Shown here: positions 6,959-14,774 of the stretch, piece after piece
Layout of the letters: each line of letters opens with the position of its first letter
How positions within the stretch are numbered: position 1 is the stretch's first letter
Origin: Chloroflexota bacterium
Lineage (GTDB): Bacteria; Chloroflexota; Dehalococcoidia; Lucifugimonadales; UBA3495
Reading direction: 5' to 3'
Length of the DNA: 20,090 nucleotides
NCBI GenBank assembly: GCA_022562335.1
Contig: JADFPM010000015.1
Location: forward strand, 1 to 20,090
The notes under the pieces: generated by a model
Database searches by the model: none
What the model was told of the DNA's origin: nothing
The model's input: the letters and a program-made list of their open reading frames with translations, nothing else
Made by a program: the position numbers and the translations under genes

Positions 6959-8239
6959 TCATCCCGCCGCTATCAGCTTTTTCAGCTCGATCAGGGCGTT
7001 GTTGGATATGCGGCGTTTTATCGTGATCCGCCGGGGAGGCACCCGCAGTTCCATCTCTTTGGTGCCGCCGGGTCCGACGATGGCCACGTAAGCGGTGCCC
7101 ATGGACCTTCTGTCTGAGGCAGACCCCGCTGCACGCCTTACCTGCGAAGCGGACCCATTTGGATCCCGCTCTGTGGGCGACGCGGTTCCGGCGATGCCGA
7201 TGCCGTAGTCGGCCTTCAATTCCCGCCTCACCGTTTGTGCCATGGCCATGGCCGTCTCCTGGCTGACCTCACCGTGGCTGTCTATCACCTGCGCGGGGAC
7301 TCCGGCCGCGATCATGGACTCTCTGCTGTAGGCCACCAGCCCGCCTTTGAAATAACCGGCGCTTTCGGGGACATCGGTTATGCTGTTGCCCAGATACCCG
7401 CCGGTGCAGGTCTCCATGGTGGCCAAGGTCAGCCCCTTTTCTTTCAGGGCCAGACCCACGGCAACCTCCGGCGTCTCGTCGTCATAACCCCAAATGTAGG
7501 ACCCAAGCCTCTCGTGGATCGCCACTTCCACCGGCTCGATCATCAGCCTGGCCGTGGCCTCATCCTTGGCCCGGGCGATCACCCGAAGGTGGATACCGTC
7601 TGCCTTGGAATAGATGCCCAGATAGGGGTTTTCCCGGCCGAAGAATTCACCCACGATCTCGTCTATGGCCCCTTCCGACATGCCCATGGTTTTGACGTTT
7701 CGGGTGATGGTGACCTCGTCGTTGATCAATTCCCTCAGGCGCGGCGCGACCTGGTTCTCCCACATGGGGTGGATCTCGCCGGGAGGTCCCGGCATGTTGA
7801 CCACGATCTTCCCGTCCCGCTCCGTCCACCAGCCGGGGGCGGTGCCGTTGGGGTTGGGGATGAACTGGGCAGAGGGTATCAGGTGGGCTTGCTTGATATT
7901 ATGGGACGGCATCTCGGTGCCCCGGCCGCTGAAATAATCCCGCAGGTCCCTAACCACTTCCTCCTGAACGGTGGGGGTCTCGCCCACGGCCTTGGCCACT
8001 GCCTCCCGGGTCAGGTCGTCCTGGGTGGGCCCCAAACCGCCGGTGGTGAAAATGATGTCCGACCTTTCCATACCCCGGATGAAGGCTTCGGATAGCATAT
8101 CCAGATCGTCGCCGATTATGGATACCCACTGCAGCTGGATTCCCAAGGGAGGGAGGCGTCCCGCGATCCACGCGGCGTTGGTGTCGGTCAGCTCTCCCAT
8201 GAGCAATTCCGTGCCTATGGAAAATATCTCAGCTTTCAA
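6959..8239 (-). CDS. cinA: CinA-like protein (nicotinamide-nucleotide amidohydrolase family)
   Basis: The N-terminal MoCF-like domain begins KAEIFSIGTELLMGELTDTN and contains TTGGLGPTQDDLTREA. In the family this domain is tied to ADP-ribose pyrophosphatase activity. The C-terminal domain has METCTGGYLGNSITDVPESA, matching the AESCTGG motif of the NMN deamidase (PncC-type) that recycles pyridine nucleotides. The 426-residue length is near normal. The start is placed at TTG 8239, preceded by GGGGTG, because the family begins M-K/R-A-E-I; an ATG at 8281 would add 14 residues. About 20 residues after GIAGTA (DNA about 7098-7185) replace the usual G-G-x-x-x-K-P-V-G loop with a duplicated GSAS peptide, which may alter amidase activity. 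The gene is convergent with norD across 57 bases. Confidence 0.92.
   Translation of the reverse strand: MKAEIFSIGTELLMGELTDTNAAWIAGRLPPLGIQLQWVSIIGDDLDMLSEAFIRGMERSDIIFTTGGLGPTQDDLTREAVAKAVGETPTVQEEVVRDLRDYFSGRGTEMPSHNIKQAHLIPSAQFIPNPNGTAPGWWTERDGKIVVNMPGPPGEIHPMWENQVAPRLRELINDEVTITRNVKTMGMSEGAIDEIVGEFFGRENPYLGIYSKADGIHLRVIARAKDEATARLMIEPVEVAIHERLGSYIWGYDDETPEVAVGLALKEKGLTLATMETCTGGYLGNSITDVPESAGYFKGGLVAYSRESMIAAGVPAQVIDSHGEVSQETAMAMAQTVRRELKADYGIGIAGTASPTERDPNGSASQVRRAAGSASDRRSMGTAYVAIVGPGGTKEMELRVPPRRITIKRRISNNALIELKKLIAAG
7116..7156 (-). repeat. 30-bp-period tandem repeat inside cinA
   Basis: On the coding strand GGGTCCGCTTC (7156-7146) and GGGTCTGCCTC (7126-7116) are near-identical 11-mers with starts exactly 30 bases apart. 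They encode two copies of GSAS in GSASQVRRAAGSASDRRS. The phase keeps the frame, so the repeat is a ten-residue peptide duplication rather than a disruption. Confidence 0.6.
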
Positions 8240-8433
8240 CGGAGCACCCCAAATCAGTTGAAAATCAATGGAAGCCTGCATGCCTGGCCTTGGTCAGGTC
8301 CGGCTGCCAGACCGTTACTCAAAGATATGCGGCGCGCCGGGGTATCTTGACCCGAATCAAGGGATTTGGGCCTGCCCTTGCGGCGACAAGCGGTATGAAC
8401 CGGCCAAATAAGGGCTGGGTTAACCCGCGCGGA

Positions 8434-9387
8434 TCATTTTACGGTATAGGGAGGGTCGGTCACCAAACCGGTGATGGTGTTTACCCAATCCAAAGGCACG
8501 GCGTAAAGTTCTGGTTGGCCCACCACCTGGCCATAGATCTGATTTCCGCTGGGCGTCGTGTTGCCCAAGTAGACCACGAATATCCCCCCGTCGCGCCCTC
8601 CGATCTTGACCGTTATTTGGGGAGGTTCCAATCCCAGCGACTCCGGTTCTTCTATCTGGTTGGCCAGCACATTGTACACTTCAGTATCGCTGACCTTGGC
8701 CGGGATATCGGCCCACTTGGACAGGTCCACGGGAGTATCGCCATCCTCCAGCAGGACCAGCCACTCCCGGGCGCCAGCCCTGAGGCGGCTGGCGTAACTC
8801 TCGGTCTTCCCGTCTTGGGTGACCTCGATGTATATCAGGTCTTCCTCTTCCATGCTGAACAAGCGAGGATAGGGCGGCTCCAGGGCCAGGCGGGTTATGA
8901 CCATCCCCCAAATCTCTGGGACGGTGAACAGTTGAGGGTCGCCCACCAGCCGCGCATATTGATTGTTCTCGTCGGGGGTTTTGATACCCAGGTGAAACTC
9001 AAAGGACTGGCCGCCCCTCTGCACCACGGTGACAGCCGTCACTGGCGGGTCCAGGCCGAAGGATGCCGGGTTGTCTATGGTCTGGCCCAACACCCGGTTT
9101 ACCCGAGGGCCGCTGACCAAAAGAGGAGTGCCGCTCCACTTGTCTATGAAAACCGGGACTTCCGGTTCCTGCTGGATGTACCAGGTGGAGCCACCGGGCT
9201 TTCGGGCGTATTCCACGGTCTGGCCATCGGAACTGACGGTGATGCTCACCAGGGCGCTTTCGTCGATGCGGAACATCCAGGGCTCGTCGGGGATCCGCCC
9301 GCTGGAACGGGTCTGGCTCACGAAATAGGCGGTGCCGCCAAAAATGAACAATACGACGACTAAGATGATTGAAAGTCTGACATTCAT
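8434..9387 (-). CDS. DUF4340 protein with duplicated domain, partner of the ABC system
   Basis: This 317-residue protein has one N-terminal membrane helix (about residues 5-24, RLSIILVVVLFIFGGTAYFV) and a large external part. That part is two copies of a unit of about 135-140 residues (about 37-178 and 179-317). Both copies have the order: strand with S/TxDGxT, W, KW or W plus P, V..VL..xIxxPxSxGLxPP, GxxxxxxLGxxTPxxNxxYxxxVGxPxLxxVPxxW, and DPPY or EPPY at the end. This is the DUF4340 pattern, found in proteins encoded beside GldG-like ABC components. It is the last gene of the minus-strand cluster, 95 bases after the GldG gene. Function is unknown; an extracytoplasmic or periplasm-facing accessory of the transporter is inferred. 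No good ribosome-binding site is visible before the ATG at 9387. Confidence 0.82.
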   Translation of the reverse strand: MNVRLSIILVVVLFIFGGTAYFVSQTRSSGRIPDEPWMFRIDESALVSITVSSDGQTVEYARKPGGSTWYIQQEPEVPVFIDKWSGTPLLVSGPRVNRVLGQTIDNPASFGLDPPVTAVTVVQRGGQSFEFHLGIKTPDENNQYARLVGDPQLFTVPEIWGMVITRLALEPPYPRLFSMEEEDLIYIEVTQDGKTESYASRLRAGAREWLVLLEDGDTPVDLSKWADIPAKVSDTEVYNVLANQIEEPESLGLEPPQITVKIGGRDGGIFVVYLGNTTPSGNQIYGQVVGQPELYAVPLDWVNTITGLVTDPPYTVK

Positions 9388-9413
9388 ACTATGCTGCTCA
9401 AGAATTAAGCGTA

Positions 9414-9476
9414 GGCGCCACCGGCCGCGCGGGAAAAGGCGCCGCTAGAGATTTGATCGATTTTTGTCTTGGCGCC
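9414..9476. repeat. Three GGCGCC palindromes between the GldG and DUF4340 genes
   Basis: GGCGCC occurs at 9414-9419, 9438-9443 and 9471-9476, all in or at the edge of the 95-base gap within the cluster. The first two can pair across an 18-base loop, giving a possible processing hairpin that could separate translation of the two genes. The pairing is short, so a function is only a guess. Confidence 0.25.
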
Positions 9477-9482
9477 GGCAGT

Positions 9483-11429
9483 CTAACGCCGGACCCACCA
9501 TACCAGTCCCGCCATCAGCGCCAACATCCCGGGCAAAAAAAGCCAGGTGGAGTAGCGCACGAAGTTATATTCGTTGCGGTCCAGGTTGAACTCACGGAAG
9601 TTAAACGCTTTGGGCCGGATGGACACCAACGTAAAATCCCCCAGGATGTGGTTGGTCGAATTCAGAAAGAAGTCGACGCCGCTGCCCCTGGGGTTTCCCA
9701 GCGAGCCGTTGGAGATAAAGTCCGAATCTCCGAAGACCAACATCGTTGATAGCTGGTTGTCCGTCGGTTGTTGGGTGGGGTTGTTCTGGCCCAGCGGCCC
9801 GAAAGCCTGAAGGTAAACCACCGGCGAGAACGGGCCTATTGGGTCGGACTCGTCGCCCTTGTCCTTGATCGGCTCGGTACGGTCTATGTCACTGATGAGG
9901 TAGCTCTGTGATGAGGTCATGGCCAACGGTATGGGCAGCCTCAAGCCGTCGTCCAAGGTGACCAAGGCCGCCGCGCCGGGCATGAAGGTATCGTCCAGCG
10001 ATTCCCCCTTGGGGGAGGTTATTCCGATCAACGCCTTGAGGATGGCGGGCGGCACCTGGGCGATCACCTCGGCCGGGAACTGGCGCAGATCCACCGCCCG
10101 AACCTTCAAGGTCCTGGGTTGGCCATCGGGCGACCTCAACTCGTCCCGGATGTACCCCGGCGTCAGCAAGATTCCCCAACGCGCCAGAAATCGTTGGTAT
10201 GAGGTGGGGGTATCAGGTTCAGCCAGGAAGATCAAACGGCCGCCTTCCCGGCGGGGAATCAGTTTTGATTCATCTTCGGGATCGATTCGTAGCCCGCGCA
10301 GGTAAAGGTCCAAAGCCAAGGCGTGGTCCTGGGGAAACTCGACGGTGGGCCGGGCGACCACCACCATGGCGGCTTCCGGAAGGCAGGTTATATCGTCGGG
10401 GTCGCAGAATCCATCGGGCACGCGCACGTCCGTCTGGTCCGGCGCCCATCGCAATGTGCGAACTTCGTAGTTATCGGCCTCAAGCCATTGCCTGACGTCG
10501 GAGTAACCATCGGAGTTGGTGCTGTCGATGCTCCGCTCGCCGTGGCCCGACAGGAAGTAGATCGTCCGCTTTTCCTGCCCGGCGATCACCATCAATCCGG
10601 TGGCCAGTTGCTGTTCCAGACGGCTGTTGGACCGGTCGGTAGGCTCTATGATATGGACCCTTCCCGTGGCCATGTCCTCTAGGATGATGGTCTCGTTCAC
10701 AAATGGCGTGGGGGTATCGCCAAAGAACTTTCGGACCAGGTCCGGCTCCAGGTCCGGGTCTTTGAAGCTATAGAAAAATTTGCTGGAGCGCGCGGCTTTG
10801 AATTCCCGCAACGCCTCGTCCACCCGCACCCGCCGCACCAGGGCGTCGAAATCGTTTCTCCGGTTCTCCTTGAAAAATGCCGTTACGTTCACTGGGCTTT
10901 CCAACTTTTTTAGCGAGTCCTTCGTTCGTTGGGCCAGGCTGAACTGGTTGGTGGCGGTCATGTCGAAGCGCCGGTTATTTTCAAAGGAGATGATGCTGAT
11001 CACCACTATGATGCCGGTGAAAGCCAGCAGCATGATGGTGGAGTTGACTCCATAACGGCCGGTCCTGCTGTAAAACGCCGCCAAAACCGAACTCAGGGAG
11101 ATCATGGCGATGAGACCGATCAAGAATAAGCCGATGCCGATGTTTATGTACCCGTAGAAGCTCATCGAGGGTACAAAGGCCACCAAGGCGATGCCCGCCA
11201 CCAAGCCGATCACGCCGGCCATGACCATGGGGGCGCCGTAGGCGCCGATGCGGTCTAGCGTTGGTTCCAGGAAACTGAATAAGGTGCGGGAAAGTTTCGC
11301 GTCCGCTTCTTGGTCCGGCCCGGTTTCACCTTGGTCTTGGCTATCGTCACCGCGAGGGGAGGGATCTTGCTGCTGAGAACGCTGCCGGCGCCGCCAGTCC
11401 CCTGGCTGGCTGGTGGATTGGCTTGTCAT
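9483..11429 (-). CDS. GldG-family ABC transporter auxiliary protein
   Basis: This 648-residue protein has a charged cytoplasmic N-terminus of about 50 residues rich in Gln, Asp and Ser. Three membrane helices follow (about residues 62-150: MVMAGVIGLVAGIALVAFV, then INIGIGLFLIGLIAMISLSS, then STIMLLAFTGIIVVISIIS). The GldG domain starts FDMTATNQFSLAQRTKDSLK and includes YFLSGHGE in the middle. A last helix near the C-terminus (YSTWLFLPGMLALMAGLVWW) ends in Arg-Arg. In Bacteroidetes GldG joins GldA and GldF in an ABC transporter needed for gliding; homologues occur widely in non-gliding bacteria with unknown substrates. The first base is one nucleotide after the stop of the permease, which points to tight co-translation. 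Confidence 0.88.
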   Translation of the reverse strand: MTSQSTSQPGDWRRRQRSQQQDPSPRGDDSQDQGETGPDQEADAKLSRTLFSFLEPTLDRIGAYGAPMVMAGVIGLVAGIALVAFVPSMSFYGYINIGIGLFLIGLIAMISLSSVLAAFYSRTGRYGVNSTIMLLAFTGIIVVISIISFENNRRFDMTATNQFSLAQRTKDSLKKLESPVNVTAFFKENRRNDFDALVRRVRVDEALREFKAARSSKFFYSFKDPDLEPDLVRKFFGDTPTPFVNETIILEDMATGRVHIIEPTDRSNSRLEQQLATGLMVIAGQEKRTIYFLSGHGERSIDSTNSDGYSDVRQWLEADNYEVRTLRWAPDQTDVRVPDGFCDPDDITCLPEAAMVVVARPTVEFPQDHALALDLYLRGLRIDPEDESKLIPRREGGRLIFLAEPDTPTSYQRFLARWGILLTPGYIRDELRSPDGQPRTLKVRAVDLRQFPAEVIAQVPPAILKALIGITSPKGESLDDTFMPGAAALVTLDDGLRLPIPLAMTSSQSYLISDIDRTEPIKDKGDESDPIGPFSPVVYLQAFGPLGQNNPTQQPTDNQLSTMLVFGDSDFISNGSLGNPRGSGVDFFLNSTNHILGDFTLVSIRPKAFNFREFNLDRNEYNFVRYSTWLFLPGMLALMAGLVWWVRR

Positions 11430-11430
11430 G

Positions 11431-12144
11431 CTACCTCCACCGCCGGGATTCCAAGGCCCGAATGGTCAGGAACAGGAAGAATGCAATGAAGGTGAGGAAG
11501 TAGATCACATGTTTGGTGTCGATGACCCCGCGCTCGAAATCGTCGAAATGGCTCTTGATGCCCACCTCTCCGATGATGGACGATGCGGTGCTGCCCAGGG
11601 TTGTGGAAGCCGCGTCGGCGAAAAACAGCGCCAACAGAACGCCCATGGCCACCACGGCGGCAACTATCTGGTTGCTGGTCAATGTTGAAGCCAGCAATCC
11701 TATCGCCAAAGCGGAGGCCCCGTACAACACCAGTCCCAAATATCCGGAGTATATCGGCCCCATATCCGGGTCGGCAAAGACTACCAGGAGGATGACGTAA
11801 TAAAGGGTCAGGGCCAGGGTGGCCAGGTAAAATACCAGGCTGGCCAGGTACTTGCCGACGACGATCTCCCAGTCGCGCACCGGAGAGGTGAGCAAAAGCT
11901 CTATGGTGCCCAGCTTTTGTTCTTCGGCCATCAACCGCATGGTCAAGGCCGGGCCCATCAAAACCAGGATGATGGTCGCCCCTTGGAAAAAGGAGCTGAG
12001 AGATGCCTCGGGGAAGGGACTGCCCAGGTCCCGGACGAAGAAGAAACCGGCCAGGGCCAAGAATATCATGCCCACGATATAGGCGGTGGGACTGCTGAAG
12101 TAGATCTGAATCTCTTTCCAAGCCACCGCTTGGACGGTGCGCAT
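11431..12144 (-). CDS. ABC-2 type permease (GldF-like)
   Basis: This 237-residue membrane protein has six predicted helices. The opening TVQAVAWKEIQIYFSSPTAYI is characteristic of the GldF/NosY-like ABC-2 permeases. It also has the MRLMAEEQKLGTIELLLTSP segment (E-E-x-x-x-G-T-x-E-x-L-L-x-x-P), the conserved coupling region after helix 2. It would form the membrane channel driven by the ATPase encoded two bases upstream. The GldG gene starts one base downstream. The substrate cannot be told from sequence. Confidence 0.92.
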   Translation of the reverse strand: MRTVQAVAWKEIQIYFSSPTAYIVGMIFLALAGFFFVRDLGSPFPEASLSSFFQGATIILVLMGPALTMRLMAEEQKLGTIELLLTSPVRDWEIVVGKYLASLVFYLATLALTLYYVILLVVFADPDMGPIYSGYLGLVLYGASALAIGLLASTLTSNQIVAAVVAMGVLLALFFADAASTTLGSTASSIIGEVGIKSHFDDFERGVIDTKHVIYFLTFIAFFLFLTIRALESRRWR

Positions 12145-12146
12145 CG

Positions 12147-13085
12147 TTACAACTCCTCGTTGGTGGTCAGTTTAAGGAATATATCTTCCAAGCTCATCCC
12201 CACCGTTTGCATGCTGAGCAGGCTCCAGCCGCTGCTGATCACCGCCCGGGAGATCTCATCCCTCAGGTCCTGTCCACCGCGGGCCTGCACCGTGAACACC
12301 GGCTTGCCCATTGACGAAGAGTGGCTGACATCGGCAACCCCTTCCACCTTTCGCAGCGCTTCCAGGACTTCATTTATAGGGCCGCCCACCTCGATCTCCA
12401 GCCGGTTCACTCCCTGGAGGCGTTGGGCCAGGTTGCTTGGGGTGTCCTCGGCCACGATCCGCCCTTCATGGATGATCATCACCCGCTGGCAGATCATGCT
12501 GACTTCGGGCAAGATGTGGCTGCTCAAGACCACGGTCTGAGATTTTCCCAGGTCTTGTATCAACCGGCGCGTCTCAACCACCTGGATCGGGTCGATGCCG
12601 ATGGTCGGCTCGTCCAAGACCAATACCTCGGGCTCGTGAAGGATGGCTTGGGCCACTCCTACCCGTTGGCGGAAACCCTTGGAAAGTTTCCCGATCTGCG
12701 TTTTGTGGTAATCGCCCAGCCGGCAAACATCCACCACGTCGGCTATGCGGCCTTTGATTTTCTTGGGCGGCATTCCGCGGAGAGTTCCCATATACTTTAA
12801 ATAGCTGGAGACGGTCATGTCGGTGTACAACGGGACCGTTTCGGGAAGGTATCCGATCATTTTCCGGACCTGCAGCGATTCCTCGACCACGTCGTGCCCG
12901 TCTATGGTCACCTTCCCCCGAGTGGGCGGCATGAACCCTGTGAGTATTCTCATGGTGGTGGTCTTACCGGCGCCGTTGGGGCCCAAAAAGCCCAAAATCT
13001 CGCCTTTTTCAACGCTGAAATTCACGTCTTGTATAGCTGGTTGGGGGCCGTAGTAATGGGTCAACCCCGTTGCCTGGATCATCAT
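12147..13085 (-). CDS. ABC transporter ATPase (GldA-like)
   Basis: This 312-residue nucleotide-binding subunit has Walker A GPNGAGKTT (35-43), signature LSKGFRQR (134-141), Walker B VLVLDEP (154-160) and the switch His in SSHILPE. The Q-loop reads GYLPE, with Glu in place of Gln, as is common in GldA/NatA/CcmA-type ATPases. A C-terminal extension of about 90 residues after the core is also usual for this group. It is the first gene of the minus-strand cluster and would power the ABC-2 permease that follows after two bases. The start is ATG 13085, with ATG 13082 immediately after it as an equal choice. Confidence 0.93.
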   Translation of the reverse strand: MMIQATGLTHYYGPQPAIQDVNFSVEKGEILGFLGPNGAGKTTTMRILTGFMPPTRGKVTIDGHDVVEESLQVRKMIGYLPETVPLYTDMTVSSYLKYMGTLRGMPPKKIKGRIADVVDVCRLGDYHKTQIGKLSKGFRQRVGVAQAILHEPEVLVLDEPTIGIDPIQVVETRRLIQDLGKSQTVVLSSHILPEVSMICQRVMIIHEGRIVAEDTPSNLAQRLQGVNRLEIEVGGPINEVLEALRKVEGVADVSHSSSMGKPVFTVQARGGQDLRDEISRAVISSGWSLLSMQTVGMSLEDIFLKLTTNEEL

Positions 13086-13108
13086 AGGTCAAAGGTCCTG
13101 TTCTCATT

Positions 13109-13132
13109 GAATCTTGCCCCGAATCTTGCCCC
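13109..13132. repeat. Tandem 12-bp direct repeat ahead of the ABC cluster
   Basis: GAATCTTGCCCC occurs twice, head to tail, at 13109-13120 and 13121-13132. It lies 24-47 bases upstream of the ABC ATPase start, in the divergent region shared with speH. The position would suit an operator for the ABC cluster, but a chance duplication is possible. Elsewhere the 255-base gap 13086-13340 holds only the promoter candidate noted separately. Confidence 0.4.
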
Positions 13133-13217
13133 AAGGCGGCTCGGTGTCATGATCGGTGATCCCGCTGGGACCGGTTGCCAGGGCGGGGCTTCCAACGCAG
13201 GGGATTTCATGCGTAAA

Positions 13218-13246
13218 TTGTGCATGGCAATCAGGAATGATATTCT
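13218..13246 (+). promoter_or_regulatory. Candidate promoter of the speH-speB operon
   Basis: TTGTGC (13218-13223) and TATTCT (13241-13246) are spaced by 17 bases. The match to the consensus is moderate. Transcription would start near 13253, leaving a leader of about 88 bases before speH in which I see no recognisable riboswitch. Confidence 0.35.
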
Positions 13247-13340
13247 ATACGCTTAGATTTGCCAAGGCGTGATGCCAACGGCGAACGGGCTTTATTCGTA
13301 GTATTTACCGACGTATTGTTCACTGGAGGCTACAACTGGG

Positions 13341-13784
13341 ATGCACCTGGTCATTGACGGATACCGTGGCGACAGCGGAAGGATGTGGGATGCCGAGTTG
13401 ATCCGGCAATTTCTGTACGACCTCCCCGACGCGATGGGGATGACCCGCATCACCGAACCGTCGGTGCTGGAATATAACGCCCCCAAGGCCGAAGACTCGG
13501 GGATTTCCGGGTTCGTGATAATCGCTGAAAGCCATATCAGCGTGCACACCTTCCCCCGCCGGGACCACGTCAACGTGGATATATTTTCTTGCCGACCCTT
13601 TGATAGCGATATGGCCCTCTCCCGCGTCAAGGAATTGTTCTCCCTGGAAGAAGTGGAAACCTGGCAGTTGGAACGGGGCTTGGAATGGCTGGACACCAGG
13701 CAAGGTAAGACGGAAACTCAGCGGCAAAGGACCCAATTGGAGGCCAGAGGATCGGCCACTGGATCGAGTAATCCTGGTGTCTGA
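13341..13784 (+). CDS. speH: S-adenosylmethionine decarboxylase proenzyme (SpeH/SpeD type 1b)
   Basis: The enzyme decarboxylates S-adenosylmethionine to supply the aminopropyl donor for spermidine. The signature ESHISVHTFP (residues 63-72) contains the self-cleavage site between Glu63 and Ser64; Ser64 becomes the pyruvoyl group. His69 and the Cys in DIFSCRPF (Cys84) complete the catalytic set. The opening HLVIDGYRGD and GISGFVIIAESH are typical of the short prokaryotic form of about 120-130 residues. Here the protein is 147 residues, with a polar tail (about 118-147) encoded by the stretch that overlaps the start of speB. GGAGG is present 11 bases ahead of the ATG, slightly far. Confidence 0.94.
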   Translation: MHLVIDGYRGDSGRMWDAELIRQFLYDLPDAMGMTRITEPSVLEYNAPKAEDSGISGFVIIAESHISVHTFPRRDHVNVDIFSCRPFDSDMALSRVKELFSLEEVETWQLERGLEWLDTRQGKTETQRQRTQLEARGSATGSSNPGV

Positions 13785-14667
13785 TTCCGGCGGCATTCCT
13801 GAAATTCCTTACAACTTCCTATCTCTGCCGTATGAGCAGAGCCGGTTGGACCTGGCCCGGGCGGTTTTGATCCCCGTCCCCTACGACAGCACCACTTCCT
13901 TTCGCAGTGGCGCCCGGGATGGTCCCAACGCCATGATTCTGGCATCTAACGGTCTAGAAGATTACGATGCCGAATTGGACTTGGATGTCTCACTGGTGGG
14001 TATCAACACCACCGCTGCCCTGGAACCCCACATGGGCGGACCGGAACACATGGCCCAAAGGGTGAGGTCGGCCGTGGCCCGCTACCTGGCCATGGGAAAG
14101 CTGGTGGGGGTCATGGGAGGGGAACATTCCTTGGCCGCCGGCGCGGTGCAGGCCCACGCGGACGTTTATCCAGACCTTTCGGTCCTTTACCTAGACGCCC
14201 ATGCCGACCTGCGGGACGAGTACATGGGGACCTGCTGGGGCCACGCCTCCGGCGCCCGGCGAATCCACGATGTGTGCCCTTTGGTGCTGGTGGGGCTCCG
14301 CAGCATGAGCCAGGAGGAAAGCGATTACATCAGGGTGAACGCGGTGCCGGCCTTCACCTGGCCATCGGGTTTGGACCACGCCGCCTTCAACCGTGGAGTC
14401 ATCGACCTGCTGAGCCCGCGGGTTTACATAAGCATCGATCTGGACGTATTGGATCCGGCGCTGATGCCGGCCGTGGGAACTCCGGAGCCGGGAGGAATGG
14501 GTTGGGACCAATTGACGGGACTGCTGAAAGAGGTCGCCCGGTCCCGGAGGATCGTGGGCTTTGACGTGTGTGAACTGTCGCCCGGCGATGGTCCGCCGGC
14601 GTGCTCATACACCGCTGCGAAATTGGTGTACAAGCTGGTGGCTTACGCCACGGCTTTTAGCGATTGA
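13777..14667 (+). CDS. speB: Agmatinase (ureohydrolase family)
   Basis: The protein belongs to the binuclear-manganese arginase/agmatinase family. With GTG 13777 as start it is 296 residues, the usual agmatinase length. Metal ligands are visible in GGEHS (His117), DAHAD (Asp140, His142, Asp144) and SIDLDVLDP (Asp221, Asp223). The segment DLRDEYMGTCWGHASGARRI is of the agmatinase form rather than arginase. The open frame extends upstream to 13600 inside speH, but that part is not conserved-looking; GTG 13777 overlaps speH by 8 bases. Together with SpeH it makes spermidine precursors. The activity may be on agmatine or on N1-aminopropylagmatine, as in Thermus; the spermidine synthase and arginine decarboxylase are not in the window. 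Confidence 0.88.
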   Translation: MSDSGGIPEIPYNFLSLPYEQSRLDLARAVLIPVPYDSTTSFRSGARDGPNAMILASNGLEDYDAELDLDVSLVGINTTAALEPHMGGPEHMAQRVRSAVARYLAMGKLVGVMGGEHSLAAGAVQAHADVYPDLSVLYLDAHADLRDEYMGTCWGHASGARRIHDVCPLVLVGLRSMSQEESDYIRVNAVPAFTWPSGLDHAAFNRGVIDLLSPRVYISIDLDVLDPALMPAVGTPEPGGMGWDQLTGLLKEVARSRRIVGFDVCELSPGDGPPACSYTAAKLVYKLVAYATAFSD

Positions 14668-14693
14668 CATTGGTTTTGACCATCCCTTATACA
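14664..14693 (+). promoter_or_regulatory. Promoter of the M50 protease gene
   Basis: A consensus -35 box TTGACA (14664-14669) and a -10 box TATACA (14688-14693) are 18 bases apart. The -35 box overlaps the stop codon of speB. Transcription would start near 14700, about 75 bases ahead of the protease gene. Confidence 0.6.
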
Positions 14694-14774
14694 GGTTGCC
14701 GCATCCGCAGATCGCGGTGATCTTGGCTAGACCCGGCGGACATTTGGGATTGACTCATTTGGGGAGGAAATAGT

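Noticed and set aside
8290..9363. Plus-strand open frame of 357 residues opposite the DUF4340 gene
   Set aside because: The minus-strand frame has a membrane helix and a clear duplicated domain; the plus-strand product has no recognisable domain and is a GC-rich antisense shadow.
13141..13170. Sequence resembling a T-box or other riboswitch core (CTGGGACCGG)
   Set aside because: It lacks the conserved T-box bases and lies upstream of the likely speH promoter, so it would not be in the transcript; no riboswitch secondary structure is evident.
13600..13776. Upstream extension of the speB frame inside speH
   Set aside because: The extension gives 59 residues of Trp/Lys/Pro-rich sequence unlike agmatinases, while speH is strongly conserved in the other frame. 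The GTG at 13777 gives the normal length.
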